DNA of 64,000 bases. Origin: Ramlibacter monticola (GTDB taxonomy: Bacteria; Pseudomonadota; Gammaproteobacteria; Burkholderiales; Burkholderiaceae_C). Within the stretch, counting starts at the first letter, position 1, and every line of letters begins with the position of its first letter. The notes beneath the pieces are model-generated. The model was not told where the DNA came from and searched no databases. It saw nothing but the letters and a program-made list of their open reading frames with translations. This document shows positions 7,394 to 16,339 of this stretch, piece after piece. The DNA is taken from contig NZ_JAEQNE010000001.1 in the NCBI RefSeq assembly GCF_016722785.1, positions 620,001-684,000 on the forward strand. Direction: 5' to 3'. The position numbers were made by a program, and so were the translations under genes.

Positions 7394-8515
7394 GTGCAGC
7401 CCTCACGCCGCTCCTCCCCTGTCCACGAATCACGCGCCCGTGCCGGCATCCACGCGATGGCGATCGCGGCGAGCCTGGCCCTCGGCGCGTGCACATCGCA
7501 GCCGCTGACGCCTTATTCGACCGACACGCCCCCGCTGATCCTCGTGCCGGCGGACACGGCCGGTGTCACGGACAAGCGCGGGCGCTTCCGCGAGATCTAT
7601 TGCGCCGTGCTGCAGGCCCGCCAGCGCGAGGTGCCAGACTACCGGCCCTGCGACGACGCGCTGACGCGCGTCGGGACCGAACCTCCGGGCAGCGGCAAGC
7701 CGGTCGATCTCGGCCCTTCGAAGCGGCGGCTGGTGGCCGCGGCGGTGGCCGGCATCGGCTACGAGTGCTTCGAGCGCTGGCTGCAGCCGCCCGGGACCGT
7801 CGTGCAGCACGTGCGCCAGTTCGGCTACGACGCCATGTGGATGCGCGTCGATGCGCTATCGAGCACGAGCAACAACGCGCGCCAGATCCGCGATGCGATC
7901 ATGGCGATGCCGGCGGAGCCGGGTGCGCCGCGGCTGGTGCTGATCGGGTATTCGAAGGGCGCGCCGGACATCCTGGATGCCGTCGTCGCGTACCCCGAGC
8001 TGCGCGCTCGCATCGCGGCCGTGGTCAGCGCCGCGGGCGCGGTCGGCGGGTCGGCGCTGGCGAACGACGCGGAGCAGTACCAGGCGGACCTGCTGCGGCA
8101 CTTCCCGGGCTCCACCTGCGCCTCGGGCGACGGCGGTGCCGTGGCGAGCCTGCGGCCCGGGGTGAGGAAGGCGTGGCTCGCGAAGAACCCGCTGCCGCGG
8201 GAGGTGCGCTTCTACTCGCTGGTCACGTATCCGGACCCGCAGCGCATTTCGTCGATCCTGACGGGCAGTTACCGGAAGCTGTCGGCAATCGACGGGCGCA
8301 ACGACAGCCAGGTGATCTTCTACGACCAGATCGTGGCGGGGAGCACGCTGGTGGGATATCTCAACGCGGACCATTGGGCGATGGCGGTGCCAATCGCGAG
8401 GGTGCACACGACGATCAGCTCGTTGTTCGTGACCCAGAACGCGTATCCGCGGGAGGCGTTGATGGAGGCACTCTTGCGGTTCCTCGAGGAGGACCTGGCC
8501 GGGCAGGCACAGTAG
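7394..8515 (+). CDS. Lipoprotein alpha/beta serine hydrolase
   Basis: 373 aa from GTG 7394. This start is chosen because AGAGG lies 8 nt upstream and because the internal ATG 7457 would leave no charged signal region. The leader contains an arginine pair and a lipobox L-G-A-C, so export and lipid anchoring are likely. The nucleophile elbow is G-Y-S-K-G with Ser187. A late N-A-D-H-W segment offers the catalytic histidine. The fold resembles an esterase/lipase or thioesterase, with no closer family recognised. It lies 14 nt after the phospholipase-like/barrel gene, so the two are probably co-transcribed and could act together on lipids or polyesters at the cell surface. Confidence 0.75.
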   Translation: MQPSRRSSPVHESRARAGIHAMAIAASLALGACTSQPLTPYSTDTPPLILVPADTAGVTDKRGRFREIYCAVLQARQREVPDYRPCDDALTRVGTEPPGSGKPVDLGPSKRRLVAAAVAGIGYECFERWLQPPGTVVQHVRQFGYDAMWMRVDALSSTSNNARQIRDAIMAMPAEPGAPRLVLIGYSKGAPDILDAVVAYPELRARIAAVVSAAGAVGGSALANDAEQYQADLLRHFPGSTCASGDGGAVASLRPGVRKAWLAKNPLPREVRFYSLVTYPDPQRISSILTGSYRKLSAIDGRNDSQVIFYDQIVAGSTLVGYLNADHWAMAVPIARVHTTISSLFVTQNAYPREALMEALLRFLEEDLAGQAQ

Positions 8516-8670
8516 CGTCAGTCGGGCGTGCGCTGAGCGGCCTTGCCCGCGCTGACTGGAATCGAAGCGGTGAGTCGAGTCCACGGCCCAGCACCCTGCA
8601 GTCGCAGGGCGTGCGTGGCGCAGGTGCCTGGTGCGGCTTACGATACCGGTCCTTGGCACGAGGAGGTCGC

Positions 8671-10047
8671 ATGCGACACGATTGCGATGGCCGCCGCCTT
8701 CCCATCAAGCTGGATTCAACCTCCAACGGCGAGGTCGCACCGATGCCGCTGGAGCCCGTGCACCTGCGCGCCAACGCGCTCGCCCACCGCGCGGCCGACG
8801 CCAACGCGAAGCGGCTCGGCCTCTCGCGCCGGCGCCTGCTGGTCTCCGCCGCGGGCGCGGCCGGCACCCTGCTCGCCTTCAACGAGGCCTACGCCGCGGC
8901 CGGGCGCACCGGCGGCTTCTACGAGATCGAGCCGACGGCGGCGCTGGACGTCGAGCAGGCGGCGCAGCGGCTCGGCTCGCGCGAATTCATCTTCGACGTG
9001 CAGGGCCATTTCGTCGGCAGGAACTGGCAGGGGCGCCACGGCCTCGGCGGCGTCGACCAGTTCGTGAAAGACGTGTTCCTCGACTCGGACACGGACATGA
9101 TGGTGCTTTCCTTCATCCCGTCGCGGCGCGAGAACGAGTACCTGCCGATCGCGGAAGCCGCCGCGGTGCAGGAGATCGTGTCGCGCCTGCCGCGCGGCCA
9201 GCGCCTCCTGATCCACGGCCGCGTCAACCCGAACCAGCCCGGCGACATGGAGGACATAGCCGCGCTGGCCAGCCGATGGAAGGTGTCCGCCCTCAAGTGC
9301 TACACGCAATGGGGGCCGGACGGCCGCGGCTTCTTCCTCACCGACGACATCGGCGTGCGGATGATCGAGAAGGCGCGCGGCGTCGGCATCCGGACCATCT
9401 GCGTGCACAAGGGCTTGCCCTTCGGCCGGCAGTCGTACGAGCATTCGACCTGCGCCGACATCGGCCGCGTCGCGAAGATGTTCCCCGACGTGAACTTCCT
9501 GGTCTATCACGCGGGCTACGTGCAGACCGCGAAGGAAGGGCCGTACGATCCGACGCGCAGCGATGGCGTCGACCGGTTGATCCGCTCGGTCGAGGAAGCC
9601 GGCCTCGGCAAGGGCAGCAACGTCTACGGCGAACTCGGCAGCACCTGGCGCATGCTGATGCGCGACCCCGACCAGGCGGCGCACGTCGTCGGCAAGTTGG
9701 TGAAGCACCTGGGCGAGGGCAACGTGCTGTGGGGGTCGGACTCCATCTGGTACGGCTCCCCGCAGGACCAGATCCAGGCGTTCCGCACCTTCCAGATCTC
9801 GCGCGAATACCAGGAGAAGTTCGGCTACGCAGCGATGACCCCGCGGCTGCGGGCACGCATCTTCGGGCTCAACGGCGCGCAGGTGTACGGCCTCGACGTC
9901 GAGGAAGTCACCCGTCGCGCCGCCGCCGACGAGATGGGCCGAGCCCGCGCCGCGTACGAGCCCGATCCGCATTTCCTCACGTTCGGGCCGAAAACCCGGG
10001 CGCAGTTCCTGCGGTTGCGCGCCGCGCACGGCCACCAACCGGGGTAG
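8671..10047 (+). CDS. Tat-exported amidohydrolase (Amidohydro_2 family)
   Basis: 458 aa from ATG 8671, with a consensus AGGAGG four bases upstream. A long N-terminus contains S-R-R-R-L-L followed by a hydrophobic stretch and A-Y-A-A-A, a twin-arginine export signal. The remainder is a TIM-barrel hydrolase of the PF04909 type, with F-I-F-D-V-Q-G-H-F at the first strand, C-V-H-K-G, V-Y-H-A-G-Y and W-G-S-D-S at later metal/active positions. The first-strand motif has Q-G-H rather than the usual H-x-H, so metal binding may be altered. It stands alone, and the substrate is unknown. Confidence 0.82.
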   Translation: MRHDCDGRRLPIKLDSTSNGEVAPMPLEPVHLRANALAHRAADANAKRLGLSRRRLLVSAAGAAGTLLAFNEAYAAAGRTGGFYEIEPTAALDVEQAAQRLGSREFIFDVQGHFVGRNWQGRHGLGGVDQFVKDVFLDSDTDMMVLSFIPSRRENEYLPIAEAAAVQEIVSRLPRGQRLLIHGRVNPNQPGDMEDIAALASRWKVSALKCYTQWGPDGRGFFLTDDIGVRMIEKARGVGIRTICVHKGLPFGRQSYEHSTCADIGRVAKMFPDVNFLVYHAGYVQTAKEGPYDPTRSDGVDRLIRSVEEAGLGKGSNVYGELGSTWRMLMRDPDQAAHVVGKLVKHLGEGNVLWGSDSIWYGSPQDQIQAFRTFQISREYQEKFGYAAMTPRLRARIFGLNGAQVYGLDVEEVTRRAAADEMGRARAAYEPDPHFLTFGPKTRAQFLRLRAAHGHQPG

Positions 10048-10113
10048 AAGTGGAAGACCTGCGATGGCTGGCAGGGTCGTGTGTCGTCCGCCGCTGGCGG
10101 AATGCCGCACGCG

Positions 10114-10443
10114 CTATTGCGCGAGGATGAACAGAATCACCTTCTGCATCTCGGCGGGGGTGCCCTTGAACGCCTTGTGCTCTTCTTCCGTGCCGTCGTC
10201 GAGCTTGACCATGGGGTTGTCGGTCAGGTGCTTGACCAGCTTTTCTTCCGCGTCGGGCTTGCCCTTGTACTTCGCGGCCACCTTCTTGTACGAGGGCCCC
10301 TTCTTGTCCTTGTCGACCGCATGGCACTTCGTGCAATCGTTGGCCTTCAGCAGCTTGTTGGCGGCCGCGGCGTCGGCTGCGGCAGCGGGAAGAGCGTTCG
10401 CGGCAATGACAGCCGCGACGAGGGATGCGAATAGCGCCTTCAT
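10114..10443 (-). CDS. Small periplasmic class I cytochrome c
   Basis: 109 aa. The start ATG 10443 is supported by an upstream AGGAGA. A cleavable signal peptide ends A-A-A-A-D. The heme motif is C37-T-K-C40-H41, and a methionine in N-P-M-V-K or P-A-E-M could be the distal ligand. Length and lysine-rich middle resemble soluble c5/c551-type electron carriers. It is convergent with the amidohydrolase gene and has no obvious partner enzyme next to it, so it is probably a general periplasmic electron shuttle. Confidence 0.88.
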   Translation of the reverse strand: MKALFASLVAAVIAANALPAAAADAAAANKLLKANDCTKCHAVDKDKKGPSYKKVAAKYKGKPDAEEKLVKHLTDNPMVKLDDGTEEEHKAFKGTPAEMQKVILFILAQ

Positions 10444-10846
10444 GCGTTCTCCTGACGAGAGTGAAGAAGGGCGCATGCAGAGAGCAATGCGGATGGCGCC
10501 ACCCTTCACGACCTGGATGGGAGGAGACGGACCAAGCCGGCGAGAAAAGGCTGCGAGTCGAGCGAACGGCTGCAGCGGCCATCCCCGCTGGAATTCTCGG
10601 TGAACCCGGGACCGAATTGCAATCTCAAGACCCCACCGGCGTCCCGGTGCGCGGCACTTCGCCTTCTGTCCTACCGCGGGTGCTTCAGGCGAATGACTTG
10701 CGGGGGCTGGGATCGGCCTTGCTCGTCTGGTACGCAACTGGATGCGTCCGCGCCCACGCAGCACAAAGAGCCGGAGACAAGGTGTTGCGCCAGAGTGGTC
10801 GTCGTCGCGGAAAATGCCCGACCGCCGTGTGTCCCAGGATCTTCCG

Positions 10847-11845
10847 ATGGTTTCCGATCCCTTCCGCCTGCGCAGCTTGCCCCGCGCCGAGGTGCACGTG
10901 CACCTCGAAGGCTGCTTCGAAGCCGCACTGCTCGAACAATGGGCGCGCCGCCACGGCGAGTCCTTGCCGCGTCCGGTCGACCGGCTGTTCCAGTTTCAGG
11001 GCCTGGCCGACTTCCTGGAATTCCTCGATTGGGCCTGCGGCCTGGTCCGCACGCGCGAGGAACTGGCCGAGGCCGCTTACGCCTTCAGCCTCCGCATGGA
11101 CAACAGCGGAGCCGGGTACGCCGACCTGATCGTGAACCCGACCCACTGGCGTCAGTGGGTGACGCGCCTGCCGGCCATGGTCGATGCGCTGGACGCCGGC
11201 TTCCGCGCGGCGGAACAGGACGGCCTGCCGCGTGTCGGCCTGTGCGTCAGCCTGCTGCGCACTCAAACCGCCGAGGCTGCCGCCCAGGTGGTCGACGAGC
11301 TCGTGGCCCTGCGCCATCCGCGGGTGGTGGCGCTCTCGATCGACGGCAACGAGGCCGCGGCGGGCAGGACCGGACCTCGTTTCGCAGAAGCCTTCAAGCG
11401 CGCCGCCGCTGCCGGCCTGCGCCGGACCGTGCACGCCGGGGAGTCGAGCGGACCCGAGGGCGTGCGCGACGCCATCGAACTGCTCGGAGCGGAACGCATC
11501 GACCACGGGGTTCGCGCCATCGAGGACCCGGCGGTGGTCGCGCTGCTCGTCGACCGGCAGATCCCGCTCGGGATCTGCCCCAGCTCGAACCTCGTGCTCA
11601 AGGTGTATCCCTCGCTCGAGGACCATCCGATCGAGCGCCTGCGCAGGGCCGGCGTGCCGGTGTCGATCAACACCGACGATCCCGCGCTCCTGGACACCAC
11701 GCTGGAACGCGAATATGCGCTGTGCGCGCAGACGTTCGGCTGGGACGATGCGGTATTGCGGGACCTTGCGCGCACGTCGATCGAGGCAAGCTTCGCGGAT
11801 GCAGGGCTGAAGAGCGAATTGCTGGGACGGCTGGCGCGCTGGTGA
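10847..11845 (+). CDS. add: Adenosine deaminase family protein
   Basis: 332 aa from ATG 10847, with AGGA about 8 nt upstream. It carries the complete zinc amidohydrolase signature of adenosine/adenine deaminases: H-V-H-L-E-G near the N-terminus, H-A-G-E-S in the middle, E-R-I-D-H-G-V-R, and I-N-T-D-D-P near the C-terminus. The enzyme would hydrolytically deaminate adenosine (or adenine) to inosine (or hypoxanthine) in the cytoplasm for purine salvage. Family resemblance favours adenosine, but adenine deaminase activity is not excluded. It is monocistronic, followed by the patatin gene after 73 nt. Confidence 0.85.
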   Translation: MVSDPFRLRSLPRAEVHVHLEGCFEAALLEQWARRHGESLPRPVDRLFQFQGLADFLEFLDWACGLVRTREELAEAAYAFSLRMDNSGAGYADLIVNPTHWRQWVTRLPAMVDALDAGFRAAEQDGLPRVGLCVSLLRTQTAEAAAQVVDELVALRHPRVVALSIDGNEAAAGRTGPRFAEAFKRAAAAGLRRTVHAGESSGPEGVRDAIELLGAERIDHGVRAIEDPAVVALLVDRQIPLGICPSSNLVLKVYPSLEDHPIERLRRAGVPVSINTDDPALLDTTLEREYALCAQTFGWDDAVLRDLARTSIEASFADAGLKSELLGRLARW

Positions 11846-11918
11846 GCGAGATGGGACGGAGCTCGCGCTCCCGAAGTCGACCTATGCACTGGCTCGGGGA
11901 CGCGCTAACCTCGCACCG

Positions 11919-12980
11919 ATGGCAACGCGCAAGAAAAAGCCGCCCCCGCTCGCCGGACCGGGCGCGCCCCTCGACCTCGCGCTGCAGGGTGGCGGCTCGC
12001 ACGGTGCCTTCACCTGGGGCGTTCTCGACCGCCTGCTCGACGACCCGACGCTTGGCATCGACGGCGCCTGCGGCACCAGCGCGGGCGCGCTCAACGCGGC
12101 AGTGATGGCGACCGGCTGGGCTGAAGGCGGCCGCCCCGGAGCGAAGGCGGCCCTGCGTGCGTTCTGGCTCGACGTCGCCGAACAAGGCGGCTGCTTCGGC
12201 GGCGGCGCGTCGACGCAGAGCGGGATCGCCGCGTCCGACCTGGAGGGCACCCCGCTCTACTACTGGTCGCAGCAGTTCCTGCATGCGTTCAGCCCCTACC
12301 AGTTCAACCCTCTCGATATCAACCCGTTGCGCGAGGTGGTCCTGCGGCACGTCCGTGAGGAGGCGCTGCGCAAGGGGCCGCTGTCGGTGTTCGTCACCGC
12401 GACCGCAGTCCGCACTGGCCAGCCGCGAATCTTCCGCCGCGACGACCTGAGCATCGACGCGCTGCTGGCCTCGGCGTGCCTGCCCCAGCTCTTCCGCGCT
12501 GTCGTCGTCGATGGCGAGCCTTACTGGGACGGCGGCTATAGCGGCAACCCCGCGATCTGGCCGCTGATCTACGAGACCCCGGCGCTCGATGTGATGCTGG
12601 TGAAGATCAACCCGCTGGTGCGGCCCGAGACGCCCGACACGAGCGGAGAAATCGCCGACCGCGTCAACGAGATCACCTTCAACGCGTCCTTGGTATCGGA
12701 GATGCGGGCGATCTCCTTCGTGCAACGGCTGGTGCGCGAAGGGTGCCTGAGCGAAGGCGAGTACAAGGACCTGCGGCTGCACATGATTGCCGACGAACAG
12801 CACCTCGGACAGCTGCACCCTTCGAGCAAGCTCAATACCGAGCGCCGCTTTCTCGAAGCACTGTTCGACCTCGGCCACGCCGCGGCGCACGAATGGCTGG
12901 CCCGCCACCGGGCCGACATCGGTGTGCGCTCCACGTTCGACCCGGCCGAGACCTTCCTGGCGCCGCGATCGGTGCCCTGA
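11919..12980 (+). CDS. Patatin-like phospholipase
   Basis: 353 aa. The patatin elements are in order: oxyanion loop G-G-G-S-H-G-A-F, nucleophile elbow G-T-S-A-G, and the D-G-G of Y-W-D-G-G-Y, giving a Ser-Asp dyad. A C-terminal extension after about residue 230 matches the longer bacterial patatins that carry a DUF3734-like tail. No signal peptide is present, so it is probably a cytosolic or membrane-associated lipid acyl hydrolase, possibly linked to storage-polymer or membrane turnover. A possible stem pairing the GAGGAC/GTCCTC stretches follows at about 12985-13015. Confidence 0.88.
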   Translation: MATRKKKPPPLAGPGAPLDLALQGGGSHGAFTWGVLDRLLDDPTLGIDGACGTSAGALNAAVMATGWAEGGRPGAKAALRAFWLDVAEQGGCFGGGASTQSGIAASDLEGTPLYYWSQQFLHAFSPYQFNPLDINPLREVVLRHVREEALRKGPLSVFVTATAVRTGQPRIFRRDDLSIDALLASACLPQLFRAVVVDGEPYWDGGYSGNPAIWPLIYETPALDVMLVKINPLVRPETPDTSGEIADRVNEITFNASLVSEMRAISFVQRLVREGCLSEGEYKDLRLHMIADEQHLGQLHPSSKLNTERRFLEALFDLGHAAAHEWLARHRADIGVRSTFDPAETFLAPRSVP

Positions 12981-13247
12981 CGCGAGGACGACGATCCCCG
13001 TTGGTCCTCGTCGCTCCGCTTCGGCTCACTCGTCAGAAGCAGGTCGCAGACCGCACCGATGGCATGACCGCTACGGTACGGGAGCAGGACGGCTCGTCCT
13101 GATCGGCGGCCCTGGCCGGCGTTGCCGCCGTCCGCGACCGTCCATCGCCCCCTCGTGTAACACTGCTTTGCACCCTGGATCTCTCCACCTATGAATGAGC
13201 CGCGGAGTCGCCATCCCGGATGACTCCCCACCGGAGGAGACATCCGA

Positions 13248-14801
13248 ATGTGCAAACTGTGCGATCAGGGACAACCGCAGGACCATTCCGATTCACCGCG
13301 CGCTTCGGTCAGCCGTTCACGGCGCGATTTCCTGAAGGCCGGGGCGGCGGGGACCGCTGCCGCGGCGGCCGGGCTGGGCCTGTTCGCCGAGCGCGCTGCT
13401 GCAGCGCAGGGTGACGATGATCCTCCCGGGGATAGCGGCCGCTCCGGACGCCGTTATGTCATCAAGGGCGGCCACGTCATGTCCATGGACCCGAACGTGG
13501 GCGATTTCGTCCAGGCCGATGTGCTGGTCGAAGGAAAGAAGATCCTCGCCGTCGGACCGCACCTGCCCTCGTTCGGCACCCCGATCGACGCCCGCGGCAA
13601 GATCGTGATGCCGGGGTTCGTCGATACCCACCACCACCAGTTCGAGACCGCGTTGCGCAGCTTCCTGGCCGACGGCCTGCTGCTCAACGACGGCAAACCG
13701 CACGGGGCCATCAACTACTTCGACTACATCCTCGGCAAGTTCGCTCCGGTGTACCGGCCGCAGGACGTCTACATCAACGAGGTGTTCGGTGCGCTCAGCC
13801 AGATCGACGCGGGTGTCACGACGGTGCACGACGTCTCCCAGATCCACCACTCTCCGCAGCACTCCGACGCCGCGATCAAGGGCCTGGCCGACTCGGGCCG
13901 GCGCAGCGTGTTCGGCTACTTCGAGAGCGCGGGCAATGTCCCCGGCAACCGGTATCCAGCCGATGCTGCCCGCATCAAGTCGCAGTACTTCAGCTCCGAC
14001 GACCAGCTCCTGTCCATGATCATGGGCGGCGAGATCTACTTGCCAGGCTTCGAGGCGGCCTGGACCGTCGGGCGTCAGCTCGGCCTGCAGGTGGCAGCGC
14101 ACATCGTGGGCCCCTTCGGCATGGCGCCGACCTTCGATGCGCTCGCCGCGTCGAACCAGTTCGGCCCCGACAACCTGTTCATCCACATGACCGGGATGTC
14201 CGACATGAGCTGGCAGAAGGTGAAGGATGCCGGCGCCGCCGTCTCGCTCGCCGTCCCGATCGAGATGAACATGCGCCACGGCATGCCGCCCATCCTCAAG
14301 ACGCTGTCACTGGGCATCCAGCCCTCGCTGAGCGTGGACGTGGAATGCACCCTGACGGCGGACATGTTCACCCAGATGCGCAGCGCCATGGCCTTGCAGA
14401 AGGCCTTCATCAACCAGATGGCCTTGGAGCAGAACAACCCACCCAGCCTGCCGGAACTGCTGACCACGCGCGATGTGCTGCGCTTTGCCACGATGGAGGG
14501 CGCGCGCGACCTGCGGCTCGATCGCAAGACCGGCTCGCTCACGCCCGGCAAGGAGGCCGACATCATCATCCTCGACGCCGAGGCGATCAACGTGGCGCCG
14601 CTCAACGTCGTGCCGGGTGCGGTGGTCTCGCTGATGGAACGCTCCAACGTCGAGACCGTGATCGTCGCCGGCAAGGTGCGCAAGTGGAAGGGCAGGTTGC
14701 TCGACGTCGACCTGCGCCGGCTGCGCCGGGACCTGGAAGCCTCGCGCGACTACCTCTTCAACGCGGCGAACATCCCGCAGAACCTCTTCCGTCCCAACTG
14801 A
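13248..14801 (+). CDS. Tat-exported amidohydrolase (ATZ/TRZ-like)
   Basis: 517 aa with a strong GGAGGA ribosome site. The N-terminus carries a twin-arginine signal S-R-R-D-F-L-K-A-G and then an alanine-rich hydrophobic segment. The mature part is an Amidohydro_1 enzyme with D-T-H-H-H-Q-F at strand 1, A-A-H-I-V-G, F-I-H-M-T-G, and the C-terminal beta-sandwich G-K-E-A-D-I-I-I-L. Relatives include deaminases and chlorohydrolases acting on rings such as triazines or cytosine, normally cytosolic. Here the location should be periplasmic. The usual Asp of the last barrel strand appears in S-V-D-V-E-C-T. The substrate is unknown. Confidence 0.85.
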   Translation: MCKLCDQGQPQDHSDSPRASVSRSRRDFLKAGAAGTAAAAAGLGLFAERAAAAQGDDDPPGDSGRSGRRYVIKGGHVMSMDPNVGDFVQADVLVEGKKILAVGPHLPSFGTPIDARGKIVMPGFVDTHHHQFETALRSFLADGLLLNDGKPHGAINYFDYILGKFAPVYRPQDVYINEVFGALSQIDAGVTTVHDVSQIHHSPQHSDAAIKGLADSGRRSVFGYFESAGNVPGNRYPADAARIKSQYFSSDDQLLSMIMGGEIYLPGFEAAWTVGRQLGLQVAAHIVGPFGMAPTFDALAASNQFGPDNLFIHMTGMSDMSWQKVKDAGAAVSLAVPIEMNMRHGMPPILKTLSLGIQPSLSVDVECTLTADMFTQMRSAMALQKAFINQMALEQNNPPSLPELLTTRDVLRFATMEGARDLRLDRKTGSLTPGKEADIIILDAEAINVAPLNVVPGAVVSLMERSNVETVIVAGKVRKWKGRLLDVDLRRLRRDLEASRDYLFNAANIPQNLFRPN

Positions 14802-15160
14802 GACATCGCGCGGCGCGTTCTTACACAGCCTCGACCGAAAACGGCCGCAACTCCGAAGTGGCTCCGGCTAGGAGGCATTTCCGTCAGCCATGGCCCCAAG
14901 GTACGTGCTTCACTGCGGCAGGTGATGGCTGCTCGTGGCCGGCTGCTGCCGTGGGCCACGAAGCCGAGTGGCAGCAGCCTCCTGTACGAGCGAGCCAATT
15001 CGGAGCACAACACGCTCAAACTCTTGGAAGGCCACGTGCACGACCTGCTGCGCGACCCGAACAGGGGACGCGTCAAGCACTGCCTTGGAAGCCGCCTCCA
15101 GCTTCCTGGGTCACCTACGCAGTAACACCGCTCGACTCGAGACGCGAAGCGAGTGGCTCA
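14802..15160. other. Intergenic region without a convincing gene
   Basis: About 360 bp between the amidohydrolase and the RRM gene. Short frames have no ribosome site or family look. It holds one copy of the dispersed intergenic motif GGCTGCTCGTGGCCGG at 14927-14942. Confidence 0.6.
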
Positions 15161-15520
15161 CTACCCACGGCCGCCGCCATAGCCCCCACCTCCGCCCCTA
15201 CGGCCACTGCCGCCGCCATAGCCACCGCCCCCACCAGAGCGGCCGCCACCACCGAAACCACCTGGGCGCTCCTCCTTGGGGCGTGCCTCGTTCACATTCA
15301 GCGCGCGGCCGCCAACCTGCTTGCCGTTCATACCGTTGATCGCGGCCTGGGCCTCGGCGTCGGAGCCCATCTCCACGAAGGCGAAGCCCTTGGATTGGCC
15401 GGTGTCGCGGTCCATCATGACCTTGACGGAGCTCACCGTGCCGAACTCGGCAAAGAGTTGCTGCAGATCGTCGTCGCGCACGGAATACGCCAAGTTGCCG
15501 ACGTAGAGTTTGTTGCCCAC
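15161..15520 (-). CDS. Glycine-rich RNA-binding protein with one RRM domain
   Basis: 119 aa from GTG 15520, where the protein begins G-N-K-L-Y-V-G-N-L. Longer in-frame starts are rejected because the RRM begins exactly here and AAGG lies about 10 nt upstream. RNP2 (L-Y-V-G-N-L) and RNP1 (K-G-F-A-F-V-E-M) are both intact. The last ~35 residues are glycine/arginine repeats. Proteins of this type bind single-stranded RNA and are often cold-induced RNA chaperones. The long leader upstream (15521 to about 15700) may be an untranslated control region, which is inference. Confidence 0.9.
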   Translation of the reverse strand: MGNKLYVGNLAYSVRDDDLQQLFAEFGTVSSVKVMMDRDTGQSKGFAFVEMGSDAEAQAAINGMNGKQVGGRALNVNEARPKEERPGGFGGGGRSGGGGGYGGGSGRRGGGGGYGGGRG

Positions 15521-16262
15521 GGTGAGTGCCTTTCGAAGAAACCACCCATCGTAGTGCAGGTCCAGGGCCTCGGCCAGCCACGTCAAGGGCTCACGCTTAC
15601 CCAGCAGTTCGATACGTGGTCCTGGCGAGCTCTGCTCTACCGCGATACCGGTCGCGGTAAATGCAACGCGGCGGCAATTCGCCCAGCGCGTCACGAGCCG
15701 GTTCCGCGGCCGCGCGTTTGGCCTCCTAGGCGCGCATGACAGCGCACATTTCGTTCGCATAGGCTTTCGATTCCTGCGCGCATCCATGACGCCCTTGCCT
15801 CCGAGGTGTTGTGTGCTCGCATGACAACATCCGAGGGCCGTCCGAGCGGTGACGAAGAGGCGTGGCTTCGGTGATTGCATTCTCTTGCTAGGTCCAGGGG
15901 CAGCCCACGGAGGACCGCTCTTGGCCGGACCCTGCCGCTCCCCCGAATGGACCGCGAGGGACGGCATCGATGGCAAGCGGCCGACGTGACCCACTGGGCT
16001 ACCCAGCAAGACCGTAAGCCCGTGATACCCGCCACTGTGCTGCCGACCGCGCAGCGTCGTATGCCGCTCTGATGCCGCGGCGCGCAGTGCTGGCGGGATT
16101 ACCTGTCGCCGTGGCTTACGTCGAAGCTGTAGGCACGCAGACAGCGCCGGCTCCGTCGTGAGCGGCACTTCTCTCTCTTCGCGCAGAATCAGCTCATCTC
16201 GTGTAGCACGGCTGCAATGGGTCTAACTGAGACACGACGTGGTCCAGGCGGGGTCGGGAACC
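15521..16262. other. Long non-coding interval upstream of the RRM gene
   Basis: About 740 bp. An open minus-strand frame runs through it in phase with the RRM gene but has no family features or ribosome site, so it is treated as leader or intergenic DNA. No tRNA-like or repeat structure was recognised. Confidence 0.5.
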
Positions 16263-16286
16263 GAGGGCGCACTTCCGTGCGCCCTC
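16263..16286 (-). terminator. Perfect hairpin downstream of the delta-60 gene
   Basis: GAGGGCGCAC-TTCC-GTGCGCCCTC is a ten-base perfect stem with a four-base loop, placed 54 nt after the delta-60 stop on the minus strand. No clear T-run follows, but position and stability fit a terminator. Confidence 0.55.
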
Positions 16287-16339
16287 CTCGCCCCGCTCGG
16301 GCATCTCTGTGCAGCAGCGCAGCAGGGGTGTTCGCCGCC

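Noticed and set aside
15521..16168. In-frame 5' extension of the RRM gene to a 335-aa protein
   Set aside because: The RRM starts at the GTG 15520. The extension has no domain and unusual composition, and small RRM proteins of this type begin at G-N-K-L-Y-V-G.
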